Notes under the pieces: generated by a model | The model's database searches: none | Told to the model about the DNA's origin: nothing | The model's input: only the letters and a program-made list of their open reading frames with translations | Shown: positions 50,384-59,961 of the stretch, piece after piece | How the letters are laid out: each line of letters begins with the position of its first letter | How positions within the stretch are numbered: the first letter of the stretch is position 1 | Made by a program: the position numbers and the translations under genes | Origin: an uncultured Collinsella sp. | GTDB lineage: Bacteria; Actinomycetota; Coriobacteriia; Coriobacteriales; Coriobacteriaceae | Reading direction: 5' to 3' | Assembly (NCBI GenBank): GCA_947642445.1 | Contig: CANRSF010000001.1 | Span: 1 to 64,000, forward strand | Length of the DNA stretch: 64,000 nt

Positions 50384-50905
50384 TTGGTTATTTTGGGCAT
50401 CGACCCCGGTTTGGCTCATACGGGTTGGGGGATTATCGAGGAGCGGCGTGGCGAGGTTCGCTGCCGTGCCTATGGCTGCATCGAGACCAGCGCAGGCAGT
50501 CCGCTCGCGGTGCGCCTGTCGCATATCGCCCGCGACCTCAAGGGTGTCGTGGAGCGTTATCGACCCGATACCGCTGCCATCGAGAGCATCTACTTTGGCG
50601 CTAATGTCCGCTCGGCAATCCCCACGGCACATGCCCGCGGTGCCGCGCTCGTGGCGCTTTCGGAGTGCGCGCTCGAGATCGGCGAGTACACGCCTATGCA
50701 GATCAAGCAGGCTGTGGTGGGTACCGGTGCCGCAGATAAGCGGCAGGTCGCCTACATGGTGCGCACGCTCACGCAGCTCGATCACGACCCGCATCCCGAC
50801 CATGCTGCCGATGCCCTGGCCTGCGCCATCTGCCACGTTAACCTCAGCCGTACCCGGGCGCTTACCGGCGGCGAGTTCTATCAACAGAGAGGAACCGGAT
50901 ACTGA
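50384..50905 (+). CDS. ruvC: Holliday junction resolvase RuvC
   Basis: 173 residues. Cuts Holliday junctions. Catalytic acids in GIDPGLAHTGWG (Asp), AIESIYFG (Glu) and HPDHAADALA (two Asp). Starts with TTG (50384) behind AGGGGAGG. Its stop overlaps the ruvA start by one base. Confidence 0.95.
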   Translation: MVILGIDPGLAHTGWGIIEERRGEVRCRAYGCIETSAGSPLAVRLSHIARDLKGVVERYRPDTAAIESIYFGANVRSAIPTAHARGAALVALSECALEIGEYTPMQIKQAVVGTGAADKRQVAYMVRTLTQLDHDPHPDHAADALACAICHVNLSRTRALTGGEFYQQRGTGY

Positions 50906-51525
50906 TGATCTCCCAGCTCCACGGAACGCTTGTCGAGGCCACGATGAGCTCTGCTGTCGTCGATGTGTCGGGCGTTGGCTTTGAGCTCGGCATCTCGGGC
51001 AGCACTGCGGCCACGTTGCCGACGCCCGGCGGCGAGGTCCGCCTCTACACGCGTATGCAGGTGCGCGAGGACGCCATGACACTTTTCGGTTTTTCCTCTA
51101 AGGATGAGCGCACGATGTTCGATCGGCTCGTGTCTGTCTCGGGCGTTGGCCCGCGCTTGGCGCTCGCCGTGCTTTCCACCTATGCCGTGGGGCAGCTGTA
51201 TTCGCTGGTGATGGCCGAGGACGACAAGGGCATGGCCAAGGTGCCCGGTGTGGGTAAAAAGACCGCCCAGCGCCTCATCTTGGAGCTCAAGAGCACCTTT
51301 GCCAAGGATAAGGGCTTTGTGCCGGTCGACGTGATCCCGGGGCAGGTTGCGATGCCGGTCCCCGCCGCCGCTCCCTCGGCGATCGATGACGCCCGTGCGG
51401 CGCTCCTTTCCATGGGCTTTAGCCCGCAGGAGACCGATGTCGCTCTGAGCGGGTATGATGGGCAGGATATGCGTGTCGAGGATCTGCTCGGCGCGGCGCT
51501 TAAGCGACTCGGAATGGATGCGTGA
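50905..51525 (+). CDS. ruvA: Holliday junction DNA helicase subunit RuvA
   Basis: 206 residues. OB-fold head ([12 protein letters not shown]), two HhH motifs ([27 protein letters not shown]) and the C-terminal RuvB-binding domain ([11 protein letters not shown]). Overlaps ruvC by one base and ruvB by one base, so the three are translated together. Confidence 0.95.
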   Translation: MISQLHGTLVEATMSSAVVDVSGVGFELGISGSTAATLPTPGGEVRLYTRMQVREDAMTLFGFSSKDERTMFDRLVSVSGVGPRLALAVLSTYAVGQLYSLVMAEDDKGMAKVPGVGKKTAQRLILELKSTFAKDKGFVPVDVIPGQVAMPVPAAAPSAIDDARAALLSMGFSPQETDVALSGYDGQDMRVEDLLGAALKRLGMDA

Positions 51526-52592
51526 TGTGGGAAGCCGATGACTCTCAGGACCTGTGGGCGACGCCCGGCAACTCGCCGGCGGCATCCATGGCGCACGGCG
51601 AGCGCATGGTGGGCTCGGAGCTGACGGCCGAGGACCTCGATGTCGATCGCACTTTGCGCCCCCAGCGCCTGGACGATTACTGCGGCCAGGAGCATATCAA
51701 GCAGAGCCTGCGCGTGTTGATCGAAGCGGCGCAGAGCCGTGGCGAGACGCTCGACCACGTGATCTTCTCGGGCCCTCCGGGTCTGGGCAAGACCACGCTG
51801 GCTACGGTTATCGCCAACGAGCTGGGTGCTCAGATCAAGACCACGAGTGGCCCTGCCATCGCGCGCACCGGCGACCTGGCAGCCATCCTTACTAACTTGC
51901 AGCCGGGTGATGTGCTGTTTATCGACGAGATCCACCGCCTCAACCGTTCGGTCGAGGAGGTCCTGTACCCCGCGATGGAGGACTTTGCCCTCGATATCGT
52001 GATTGGCAAGGGTCCGGCGGCGCGCTCGATTCGCCTGGATATTCCCAAGTTTACGCTGGTGGCGGCAACGACCCGCTCAGGCATGTTGACCGGCCCGTTG
52101 CGCGACCGCTTTGGCATTTCATATCGCCTGGATTACTACGCGGTCGAGGAGCTCGCGCAGATTGTGACGCGCTCGGCGACTATTCTGGGCGTGACGATCG
52201 ACCATCCCAGTGCACTCGAGATCGGCTCGCGTTCGCGCGGCACGCCACGTCTTGCCAACCGCCTGCTCAAGCGCGTGCGCGATTACGCACAGGTGCGCGG
52301 CAACGGTCCCATCGAGCTCGATATCTGCCGCCAGGCGCTCGAGTTCTTCGAGATCGATGAGCTCGGTCTGGACTGGATGGATATTCGCATTTTGGAGACG
52401 CTCGCTAAGACGTTCTCCGGTCGTGCCGTGGGACTTACGACCCTTGCCAGCGCGGTGGGCGAGGACCCGGGCACGCTCGAGGATGTCTATGAGCCGTATC
52501 TGCTGCAGTGCGGGTTGATGATTCGTACGCCGCAGGGCCGTCAGGCAACCCTTCGCACCTTTGAGCACCTGGGGATTGAACCTACCATTTAG
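51525..52592 (+). CDS. ruvB: Holliday junction branch-migration ATPase RuvB
   Basis: 355 residues, AAA+ motor. Head [16 protein letters not shown], Walker [11 protein letters not shown], Walker B FIDEIHRL, sensor [15 protein letters not shown], and a winged-helix end. ATG 51525 overlaps the ruvA TGA. Confidence 0.97.
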   Translation: MWEADDSQDLWATPGNSPAASMAHGERMVGSELTAEDLDVDRTLRPQRLDDYCGQEHIKQSLRVLIEAAQSRGETLDHVIFSGPPGLGKTTLATVIANELGAQIKTTSGPAIARTGDLAAILTNLQPGDVLFIDEIHRLNRSVEEVLYPAMEDFALDIVIGKGPAARSIRLDIPKFTLVAATTRSGMLTGPLRDRFGISYRLDYYAVEELAQIVTRSATILGVTIDHPSALEIGSRSRGTPRLANRLLKRVRDYAQVRGNGPIELDICRQALEFFEIDELGLDWMDIRILETLAKTFSGRAVGLTTLASAVGEDPGTLEDVYEPYLLQCGLMIRTPQGRQATLRTFEHLGIEPTI

Positions 52593-52736
52593 GGCGCTTT
52601 GTTTTGGCGGGTTGTTAAGCTATCGCTGAGCATTGGATAAACATATCGCCGTTTGTCGGTTGCGGGTGTTTTACTATTGCACGCCCGTGCTATGCTGGAT
52701 TGGTCTTTTTCTCATCCGGTAACGAAAGGACCGCCC
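52593..52736 (+). other. leader region of fhs
   Basis: No gene and no clear terminator after ruvB. TATGCT at 52691 could be a -10, but no -35 is well spaced. Confidence 0.35.
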
Positions 52737-54404
52737 ATGCCTACTGACATCGAAATCGCACGTTCTGTTACGCCGCTGCCTATTACCGAGGTGGCCAAGA
52801 ACGCCGGCGTCGACGTTAAGCACCTTATTCCGTACGGCTTCGACAAGGCTAAGGTCGACTATTCACTGCTCAACGAGCCGACTGATCACCAGGCCAAGCT
52901 CGTCCTCGTGACCGCTATCAACCCCACGCCCGCCGGCGAGGGTAAGACCACTACGACCATCGGTCTGGCCGATGGCCTGCGCCGTCGCGGTGTCAAGAGC
53001 GCCGTGGCCCTTCGTGAGCCTTCGCTCGGTCCCGTCTTCGGCGTCAAGGGCGGTGCCGCCGGCGGTGGCTGGGCGCAGGTCATCCCCATGGAGGACATCA
53101 ACCTGCACTTTACTGGTGACTTCCATGCTATTGGTGCCGCCAACAACCTGCTGGCCGCCATGCTCGACAACCATATTCAGCAGGGCAACCAGCTCGGTAT
53201 CGATGTTAAGCGCATCACCTGGAAGCGCGTTGTCGACATGAACGACCGTCAGCTGCGCCATGTCATCGACGGCATTGGCGGCAAGGCCCAGGGCGTGCCG
53301 CGCGAGGATGGCTTTGACATTACCGTTGCCTCCGAGGTCATGGCGATCCTGTGCCTGTCCACGAGCATCAACGATCTTAAGGAGCGCTTGGGCGAGATCG
53401 TTGTCGGCTACAGCTATGCCGGCGAGCCCGTCCGCGCACGCGACCTTAAGGCCCAAGGAGCTATGGCCGCACTGCTCAAGGATGCGCTCAAGCCCAATCT
53501 GGTGCAGACGCTTGAGGGTACGCCCGCGTTTGTCCACGGCGGTCCCTTCGCCAATATTGCCCACGGCTGCAACTCCATCATGGCCACGCGTATGGCGATG
53601 CGCTTTGGCGATGTCGCCATTACCGAGGCCGGCTTCGGTGCCGATCTGGGTGCCGAGAAGTTCCTCGACATCAAGTGCCGCATGACGGGCGTTCGCCCCA
53701 GCGCCGTCGTGGTCGTCGCGACCGCTCGTGCGCTGAAGTACAACGGTGGCGTCGCCAAGGCCGACCTCAACGAGGAGAACCTCGAGGCACTCAAGGCCGG
53801 CATGCCCAACCTGCTGCGTCACGTCGACAACATCCAGAACGTTTATGGTCTGCCCTGCGTAGTCGCCATCAACCGCTTCCCGACGGACACCGAGGCTGAG
53901 CTTGCGCTCATCGAGTCCGAGTGCCAGAAGCTCGGCGTCAACGTTAAGCTTTCCGAGGTCTGGGCCAAGGGCGGCGAGGGCGCGCTCGAGCTGGCCGATG
54001 AGGTCATGCGTCTGATTGAGCAGCCGAGCGAGCTCAAGTTTGCCTATGAGGACGGCGCCGATGTCGCCGACGCTCTTGAGGCCATTGCCACCAAGGTCTA
54101 CCGCGCCGATGGCGTTGACTTTACGCCGGCCGCCAAGCGCCAGCTCGCCGAGCTGCGCGAGAACGGCTTTGGCAACCTGCCGGTGTGCGTGGCCAAGACG
54201 CAGTACAGCTTTAGCGACAACGCCAAGGCCCTGGGCGCTCCCGAGAACTTCCGCATCACGGTGCGTGAGCTCAAGGTTTCCGCCGGTGCCCACTTTGTGG
54301 TCGCACTGACCGGCAGTGTTCTGACCATGCCGGGCCTGCCCAAGGTCCCCGCGGCTGAGAACATCGACGTCGACAACGACGGCAACATCACCGGCCTGTT
54401 CTAA
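52737..54404 (+). CDS. fhs: formate-tetrahydrofolate ligase
   Basis: 555 residues. Joins formate to THF with ATP to give 10-formyl-THF for purines and, in anaerobes, one-carbon flow. [17 protein letters not shown]-like segment ([18 protein letters not shown]) binds [22 protein letters not shown] is typical. ATG 52737 follows GAAAGGA. Codon bias suggests high expression. Stands as a single gene. Confidence 0.97.
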   Translation: MPTDIEIARSVTPLPITEVAKNAGVDVKHLIPYGFDKAKVDYSLLNEPTDHQAKLVLVTAINPTPAGEGKTTTTIGLADGLRRRGVKSAVALREPSLGPVFGVKGGAAGGGWAQVIPMEDINLHFTGDFHAIGAANNLLAAMLDNHIQQGNQLGIDVKRITWKRVVDMNDRQLRHVIDGIGGKAQGVPREDGFDITVASEVMAILCLSTSINDLKERLGEIVVGYSYAGEPVRARDLKAQGAMAALLKDALKPNLVQTLEGTPAFVHGGPFANIAHGCNSIMATRMAMRFGDVAITEAGFGADLGAEKFLDIKCRMTGVRPSAVVVVATARALKYNGGVAKADLNEENLEALKAGMPNLLRHVDNIQNVYGLPCVVAINRFPTDTEAELALIESECQKLGVNVKLSEVWAKGGEGALELADEVMRLIEQPSELKFAYEDGADVADALEAIATKVYRADGVDFTPAAKRQLAELRENGFGNLPVCVAKTQYSFSDNAKALGAPENFRITVRELKVSAGAHFVVALTGSVLTMPGLPKVPAAENIDVDNDGNITGLF

Positions 54405-54429
54405 GCTTGTTGCCCATAGCTGCTTGCCC

Positions 54430-54470
54430 GCCCCGTCGCGCCTACCAAGGCCCGGCGGGGCTTTTGTTTT
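54430..54470 (+). terminator. terminator after fhs
   Basis: GCCCCGTCG pairs with CGGCGGGGC, then TTTTGTTTT. Confidence 0.85.
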
Positions 54471-54581
54471 CTAGCCGCGCTTGTCTTGTAGATATGGACG
54501 GGCTCTGTCCGTCACGGGCTTTTGCGCGGGTAGAATGCATGGATAACTTGATGCTTACGGGCGACGGAAAGGAATCGTTGC

Positions 54582-55571
54582 ATGGATCAGGACAAGACAA
54601 CCGTGATGGGCGGCTACGGTTCCGCGCAGGCTGGCGATAGCGCCGATGCGACCCGCGTTGTTCCCAACCCCGGTTATACCGACCCCGCCGCGACGCAGCC
54701 TTCTGCCGAGCCAACCCGGGTTATGGGCTATGGCGACACAGCGCGGGATTCTTATGCCGTATCTTCGCAAGGCCCCTATGGCAACGCAGCTCCGGACCCG
54801 TTTGATTACGCGCCGCAGGATTCTTATGCCGCCTCGACGCCGAATCCCTATGATGACCTGCCGCAAAATCCCATTCCGCAGCCTCAGCAGACGACGTATA
54901 TGCCTCGCACGGCGCAGTCTCGCTACGAGTCGCGCGAGCCGTATCGCGAGTACCCCAAGTCGATTCCGCAATATGGCGAGGACGAGGAGAAGAAGCCGTC
55001 GCGTTCGTCGAGCGTGATCAAGAAGATCCTCATCGTGCTGACGATCTTCTTTGCGCTGTCGGTTGTGTTTGCCATTGTGTCGGGCATGCTCAACAAGCGA
55101 GGGAGTTCAACGGCTGATACCGCTGCCGAGCAAACCGAGTCCGCCTCGTCTAGCACCGTCGATCTGAGCGATATCCCGGGGCAGTACTGGTCCAACGCCA
55201 AGAAACTTCTCAAGTCGCGCGGCGCCAATCTTTCGAATGCCGTGGTCCTGACTGATGATGGCTCAACGCCCGTCATCGATGCCAACTGGGTCGTTACTTC
55301 TGCTTACTATAACGACAGCGGCAACCTCGAAATTCAACTCACGCACAAGAATAGCTCGGGCAACTCGCCCGACGGCCAAAGCGGTACCGACAGCTCGAGT
55401 TCCAATACGCTGGAGGACTTGAGCAACAAGGCACAGGAGTTGGGAGACAAGGCGCAAGAGCTGGGCGATACGGCACAAAACCTGGGCGACACCGCGCAGA
55501 ACTTGGGCGACATGGCGACGGGTGCCTGGAATGCACTGCAAAACGGCATCTCGGGCGCGCAGGGAAACTAG
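54582..55571 (+). CDS. one-TM protein with PASTA-like segment
   Basis: 329 residues. Residues 1-140: Pro/Tyr/Asp-rich, cytoplasmic, with repeated TTVMGGYG, TRVVPNP and TRVMGYG; these resemble Thr motifs used by Ser/Thr kinases (inference). 147-170: one helix. Then an outside domain (YWSNAKKLLKSRGANLSNAVVL) like a single PASTA repeat. The tail (about 283-310) is a four-copy KAQELGD repeat. Function unknown; may be a cell-wall or kinase-linked sensor. Confidence 0.6.
   Translation: MDQDKTTVMGGYGSAQAGDSADATRVVPNPGYTDPAATQPSAEPTRVMGYGDTARDSYAVSSQGPYGNAAPDPFDYAPQDSYAASTPNPYDDLPQNPIPQPQQTTYMPRTAQSRYESREPYREYPKSIPQYGEDEEKKPSRSSSVIKKILIVLTIFFALSVVFAIVSGMLNKRGSSTADTAAEQTESASSSTVDLSDIPGQYWSNAKKLLKSRGANLSNAVVLTDDGSTPVIDANWVVTSAYYNDSGNLEIQLTHKNSSGNSPDGQSGTDSSSSNTLEDLSNKAQELGDKAQELGDTAQNLGDTAQNLGDMATGAWNALQNGISGAQGN
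55428..55511 (+). repeat. 21-bp tandem repeat in coding region
   Basis: Four in-frame units encoding KAQELGD-like heptads, such as KAQELGD and TAQNLGD. A heptad spacing suits a coiled coil. Confidence 0.85.
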
Positions 55572-55583
55572 CTGTTAAGCGGG

Positions 55584-56765
55584 CTACAGCTGTTCAGCCG
55601 GACGGTCGGGCGAGCTAAAGCCCGAGTCAAACGTAACGACGCATGAGGCATTGGGTCGGCGCTCGTGCACGATGCGCGTGACGAGCTCCAGCAGCTCCTC
55701 GTCGGATATGTCAAAGCCGTCGGGGCGCACCAGGTCAAACGAAACGAACCCGTCGTGCTCGTGCAGGTCGTGGATGGAGAGCGCGGGGTCGATCTGCATA
55801 ACGCCGCGCTTGACCCAGCCGCGCAAATCATCGCCGGTTGTCGCGATGGGGTCGCAGTGCAGCGTGATGCCAATGCCCATCTGGCGCTTGATGTCGTGCT
55901 CGATGGTGTCCAGGATCTCGTGGTGCTCAAATGCGTCGCCCTCGCCGGGCATCTCCACGTGAGCGCTGGCAAACTGACGACCGGGGCCGTAGTCGTGCAC
56001 CATCAGGTCGTGTGTGCCCAAGACCTGCGGATAGGACATGATCTTGTCGCGGATTGCCTGGACGAGCTTGGGGTCGGGCGCTTGCCCCAGCAACGGGCTG
56101 ATGGCGTCGCGCACTAGGCCCATGCCGCTGATGCAGATGAAGATGCCCACACCCAGGCCTGCCCAGCCATCGAGGTCAAAGCCGGTCGTCTGCGAAATAA
56201 GCGCCGCCACCAAGACCGAGCCCGAGGTGATGACGTCGTTTTTGGAGTCCTGTGCTGTGGCAATGAGTGTTTCGGAATCGATACGGTTGCCCAGCGCGCG
56301 GTTGAATGCGGCCATCCAGAGCTTAACGAGCATGGATGTAGCCAGTGCCGCAAGGGAAACGAGCGTGTAAGCGGTGGGGGAAGGCTTGATGATCTTGGTG
56401 ACCGACTCGAGGATCAGGTTGATGCCGACGGCGCAAACCAGGACGGCGACAAACAAGCCGGCTAGGTACTCGTAGCGGCCGTGGCCATAGGGGTGGCCTT
56501 CGTCTGCAGGGCGGCTGGCGAGGCGGAACCCGAGCAGGCTCACGATGTTGCTCGAGGCATCGGAGAGGTTGTTGAAAGCGTCGGCGATGAGGGAGACGGA
56601 GCCAGCGAGCAGGCCCGCGATGCCCTTGGCCAGGCACAAGGTGATGTTGAGGCCAATGCAGATGAGGCTTGCGGCGAAGCCCGCGTTGGTGCGGCGGGAG
56701 GTATCGACCGGCTCGCCCTCGCTGCCGGGAACAAGCGTATGTACCAGCCGATTTACAAATAGCAT
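55584..56765 (-). CDS. CDF-family divalent metal exporter
   Basis: 393 residues. Six-helix cation diffusion facilitator with metal sites SLIADAFNNLSDAS and SKNDVITSGS, HPYGHGRYEYLAG, and a His-rich C-terminal cytoplasmic domain (THDLMVHDYG, ASAHVEMPG, HDLHEHDG). Exports Zn2+, Fe2+, Mn2+ or similar by H+ antiport. ATG 56765 is chosen for GTGAGGA upstream; ATG 56786 lacks a site. Converges with the PASTA-like gene twelve bases away. Confidence 0.92.
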   Translation of the reverse strand: MLFVNRLVHTLVPGSEGEPVDTSRRTNAGFAASLICIGLNITLCLAKGIAGLLAGSVSLIADAFNNLSDASSNIVSLLGFRLASRPADEGHPYGHGRYEYLAGLFVAVLVCAVGINLILESVTKIIKPSPTAYTLVSLAALATSMLVKLWMAAFNRALGNRIDSETLIATAQDSKNDVITSGSVLVAALISQTTGFDLDGWAGLGVGIFICISGMGLVRDAISPLLGQAPDPKLVQAIRDKIMSYPQVLGTHDLMVHDYGPGRQFASAHVEMPGEGDAFEHHEILDTIEHDIKRQMGIGITLHCDPIATTGDDLRGWVKRGVMQIDPALSIHDLHEHDGFVSFDLVRPDGFDISDEELLELVTRIVHERRPNASCVVTFDSGFSSPDRPAEQL

Positions 56766-56983
56766 AGCGGTCGTCCTCACAATCATGTTTAAGGGGATAG
56801 TGTAGCTCGCGCGGGGGCGCCGTGCACCGATGCTCAGAAAATGCAGCAATAGTCTGCCGGTGCTAACGAGCGAGCCTTCTCGTCTGCCTGGGTGCTCGAT
56901 TTTGGGCCACATGGGTATGGGCACGTGCTTACCTGCCCGACATACTTAATGTCGACAGCCCCAGTGCAAAGGAGGACGTATTC

Positions 56984-58321
56984 ATGGACGAGATGTTTGC
57001 CATTAAATGCCAAAACTGCGGCGGCCCTATGTACTCACACCAGGCTAAACGCAGCTTTGAGTGCGCCTATTGCGGCACGGTCGTTCCGTGGCAGGCCGAT
57101 GCGGGGGAGCCCAAGAGCGCCCTGGGCATTCGCCATACGCCACTGACGGTTGTCGATGGGCTGCTTAAGCTCACGCATGTGTCGCAGCTCGAGCGCCCGG
57201 TGGACCCCGACTGGTATTTCTTCAATTCGTACTGGCGCAATCAGTCGGTCCTGGAGCATCTGCTGTGGGAAGATCGCGGAACGGCGCAGGAGTTCCAAGA
57301 GGCGACGCACGTGAGCATTCCCTGCCCCTTCTGCGGCGCGTCCTTTGAGGGGTCATCGACCCAGCGCGTGTTTGAGTGCCCGTCCTGCGGCAACAAGATC
57401 GGCATTGCCGACCTGCTCAAGCCCGGCACGTTTAGCAAGCGTCTGACCATGGGCGTGGGTGCGGAGTATGTGCCGGAGCAGGGTATTCCCTGCGAAATCT
57501 CGCTGCAGCAGGCACGTGCCAACGCACTGCAGCTGGTGCGCCAGTACCCCGACGCCTTTGCCGGGCACGACGTGGAAGATGCGATCAAAAACGACATGAT
57601 GCTCTTCTATTTCCCCATGGCGCTGGCGGACCTGCGCATGATGGCGAGCTTCCCGGGCAAGGGCCTGAGCAAGGAAACCCTGGTGTACTACGAGGTGCTC
57701 GACTGGGCATACCCCAGGGCAAACTACCTGGACGTTCGCCTCATGGGCATTTTGGAGCCGTGGGACTTTGCCAAGGTCGGCCCGTTCGATCCCGCCATGC
57801 AGGAAGGCGACTTCCGCGTTGTCTCCGTCGATGCGTCTACCAAGGACCAGGTGGTCATTGATAAGCTGGCGCTCGACGTTGCCGGTAACGATGCCGAGGC
57901 GGTGCTGGGGCTCAATAAAAAGAGCATCCGCACCTGGGCGCGCAAGGCCCGCAAGCATAAGGACGGCCTGGTGATGGTGCCGGTCTACTTTGTCGATCGT
58001 CCGGCGACGGATGGCCGCAATGGCGAGCAGGTGCGCATTGCCGTAAACGGCCAGACGGGTCGTGCGGCCGCGGTGGTGTTTAGCGACAAGCGCGAGACGC
58101 ATGTCGTGGCGCCGCTCAACCCGAGCCTGCATCTGTCCGGCGAGAGCACCGTGCACGCCACGCCCATCGAGGTCAAATACGTTAAGTCGCCGTTTCTGTA
58201 CCAGATCGTGCGCCGTGGAGGCGGCGAGCAACCGCGCCAGGTTGCAGCCGCCGTCGAGGGTTCCTGCCGAGAGGAGAAGCCCAAACGCAAGGGCTTGCTC
58301 GCTGCGATTTTTGGTAAGTAG
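56984..58321 (+). CDS. protein with two zinc ribbons, unknown function
   Basis: 445 residues. First ribbon CQNCGGPM...CAYCGTVV (residues 9-32), second CPFCGASF...CPSCGNKI (~110-136). The rest has no known motif; about 290 residues include FYFPMALADLRMM and repeated beta-like parts, and a basic end (KPKRKGLLAAIFGK). GGAGG stands upstream. Neighbours give no clue. Confidence 0.72.
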   Translation: MDEMFAIKCQNCGGPMYSHQAKRSFECAYCGTVVPWQADAGEPKSALGIRHTPLTVVDGLLKLTHVSQLERPVDPDWYFFNSYWRNQSVLEHLLWEDRGTAQEFQEATHVSIPCPFCGASFEGSSTQRVFECPSCGNKIGIADLLKPGTFSKRLTMGVGAEYVPEQGIPCEISLQQARANALQLVRQYPDAFAGHDVEDAIKNDMMLFYFPMALADLRMMASFPGKGLSKETLVYYEVLDWAYPRANYLDVRLMGILEPWDFAKVGPFDPAMQEGDFRVVSVDASTKDQVVIDKLALDVAGNDAEAVLGLNKKSIRTWARKARKHKDGLVMVPVYFVDRPATDGRNGEQVRIAVNGQTGRAAAVVFSDKRETHVVAPLNPSLHLSGESTVHATPIEVKYVKSPFLYQIVRRGGGEQPRQVAAAVEGSCREEKPKRKGLLAAIFGK

Positions 58322-58378
58322 GGAAGCGCAGCGCGGGACGGCTCGCACGCGTGCGGGCGTTTCGGTCGCAACGTGCTG

Positions 58379-59428
58379 CTACCCTTGCGTTTCGCCATTA
58401 GTTGCTTCGTTGATGGCGCGGTACTCGGCACTCAGCTCGCGCGCCAGCTCTTCCTTGCTTGGAAGATACGGCAGGTATTTGGCGGCAAACACTTGGTCGT
58501 CGTCTTCGGGCAGCGTGTACTCGACGATCGAATCGCTTTTGTCCGCGCAGAGCACGATGCCTATGGGCGGATTGTCGCCTTCGTTCATGAGCTCACGCGT
58601 GTAGTAGTTCACATACATTTGCATCTGGCCCAGGTCCTGATGCGTAAGGTCATCGGTCTTAAGGTCGATGAGCACGAAACAGCGCATCAGATAGTTGTAA
58701 AACACAAGGTCAATATAGAAATGGCGCCCATCAAAGGTGATGCGCTTTTGGCGCGCCTCGAAAGCGAAGCCACGGCCAAGCTCCAGCAGGAACTTCTGAA
58801 GATGCGTGATGAGCGCCTGCTCTAGATCGCTCTCGCGAAACGCAGTATCGTCCGAGAAACCTAAAAACTCCAGCACATATGGGTCGCGGATGATATCCTC
58901 GGGGCGACGAGCCGGGGCGCGCTTTTGGATTTCCTGGGTGACGGCCTCCTTGTCCTTGCTGGCAAGTAGGCGCTCTCGGAACATGGTGTTGATCTGGCGT
59001 TCGAGCTGGCGCGTGCTCCAGCGAGAATTGGCGCATTCGTTCATGTACCAGGCGCGAGCATCAGGGTCGGGAATGCGCATCAACCTGCGGTAATGAGTCC
59101 AGCTCAATTCGCTACGCAGTGCGTCGCGAATTGGAAACGCAAGAAAGAACTGACGCATATTGCGAAGGTTTGCGATGCCAAAGCCTCTTCCGAAATCCGC
59201 GGTAAGCCTTCTGGAGAGGCCCGCAATCAATGCCTCTCCATATGCTGCGCGCTCCTCTCCGCCCTGTTCATCAACAATACTCTTGCCGATCTCCCAATAT
59301 GCCTCAACCATCGCAAAGTTAACGGCGGTATAGGCCTTGTCGCGAGCGGCGTTGAGAATCGAGGAGACCTGCTTGTAAAAACCTTCGGGCATGATTGCCG
59401 ATTCTCCACGGTTTACCAGCTCACCCAT
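58379..59428 (-). CDS. YhcG-family (DUF1016) PD-(D/E)XK nuclease
   Basis: 349 residues. N-terminal DUF1016 domain (AYWEIGKSIVDEQGG, NLRNMRQFFLAFP, LSWTHYRRLMRI) and C-terminal PDDEXK nuclease with FYIDLVFYN (Asp) and FVLIDLKTDDL (D-x-K). Family members turn up near restriction or defence genes; none here. GTG 59431 directly before the ATG is alternative. Confidence 0.88.
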   Translation of the reverse strand: MGELVNRGESAIMPEGFYKQVSSILNAARDKAYTAVNFAMVEAYWEIGKSIVDEQGGEERAAYGEALIAGLSRRLTADFGRGFGIANLRNMRQFFLAFPIRDALRSELSWTHYRRLMRIPDPDARAWYMNECANSRWSTRQLERQINTMFRERLLASKDKEAVTQEIQKRAPARRPEDIIRDPYVLEFLGFSDDTAFRESDLEQALITHLQKFLLELGRGFAFEARQKRITFDGRHFYIDLVFYNYLMRCFVLIDLKTDDLTHQDLGQMQMYVNYYTRELMNEGDNPPIGIVLCADKSDSIVEYTLPEDDDQVFAAKYLPYLPSKEELARELSAEYRAINEATNGETQG

Positions 59429-59596
59429 CACTGTCGCCCCACTTTCCTCTTGTGGAATGCATCTTTATCGCATTTAGTTTAAAGCCTCGCGCGGACACGA
59501 ATTGCTATGTTGTCTGGCACCTTCGCATGGGAGCCTTGCGGTGGTTAAAATGTGACCATAGAGGCAGTTTTAGCGAACCCCGCGGGAGTGACGCGT

Positions 59597-59866
59597 ATGG
59601 ACAACAACACGCTGCTGTTCCAGGACAAGGGTTCGGGTAGGTTTAAAGACGTCAAGATCTACCCCAACCGTATCGAGGTGCTCAAGAAGGGCACTTTCGG
59701 CGGCAAGCATACCGAGATTGTCTACCTTAAGGACATTACGGGGGTCAACAGGATCAAGGGCCGCGACGTTTTCCTACGTAACAGGCTGTTGACTGCTTGT
59801 GTCTTTAGCCTGAGCAGCCGTGCGAAGGCCCAGGAGTTTGTTAACGCGCTGAACATGGTGATGTAG
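59597..59866 (+). CDS. small PH-like protein
   Basis: 89 residues of mostly beta pattern ending in a helix (SRAKAQEFVNALNMVM). Lines such as IYPNRIEVLKKG and YLKDITGVN suggest a bacterial PH-like domain. A GGGAG is upstream. The N-terminal extension in frame (to 59552) lacks a site. Confidence 0.6.
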   Translation: MDNNTLLFQDKGSGRFKDVKIYPNRIEVLKKGTFGGKHTEIVYLKDITGVNRIKGRDVFLRNRLLTACVFSLSSRAKAQEFVNALNMVM

Positions 59867-59890
59867 CCTATGGCGGCGTTTGGGCCAAGG

Positions 59891-59926
59891 TAAAAATTGG
59901 GGGCACAGAACGGTGTCCTGCGCCCC
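59891..59926 (-). terminator. terminator of PI-PLC-like gene
   Basis: On the minus strand GGGGCGCAG pairs with CTGTGCCCC, followed by CAATTTTTA. Confidence 0.75.
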
Positions 59927-59961
59927 TCGTCGAGTCGATGTGTCCAAAAGGGTCGGCTTGC

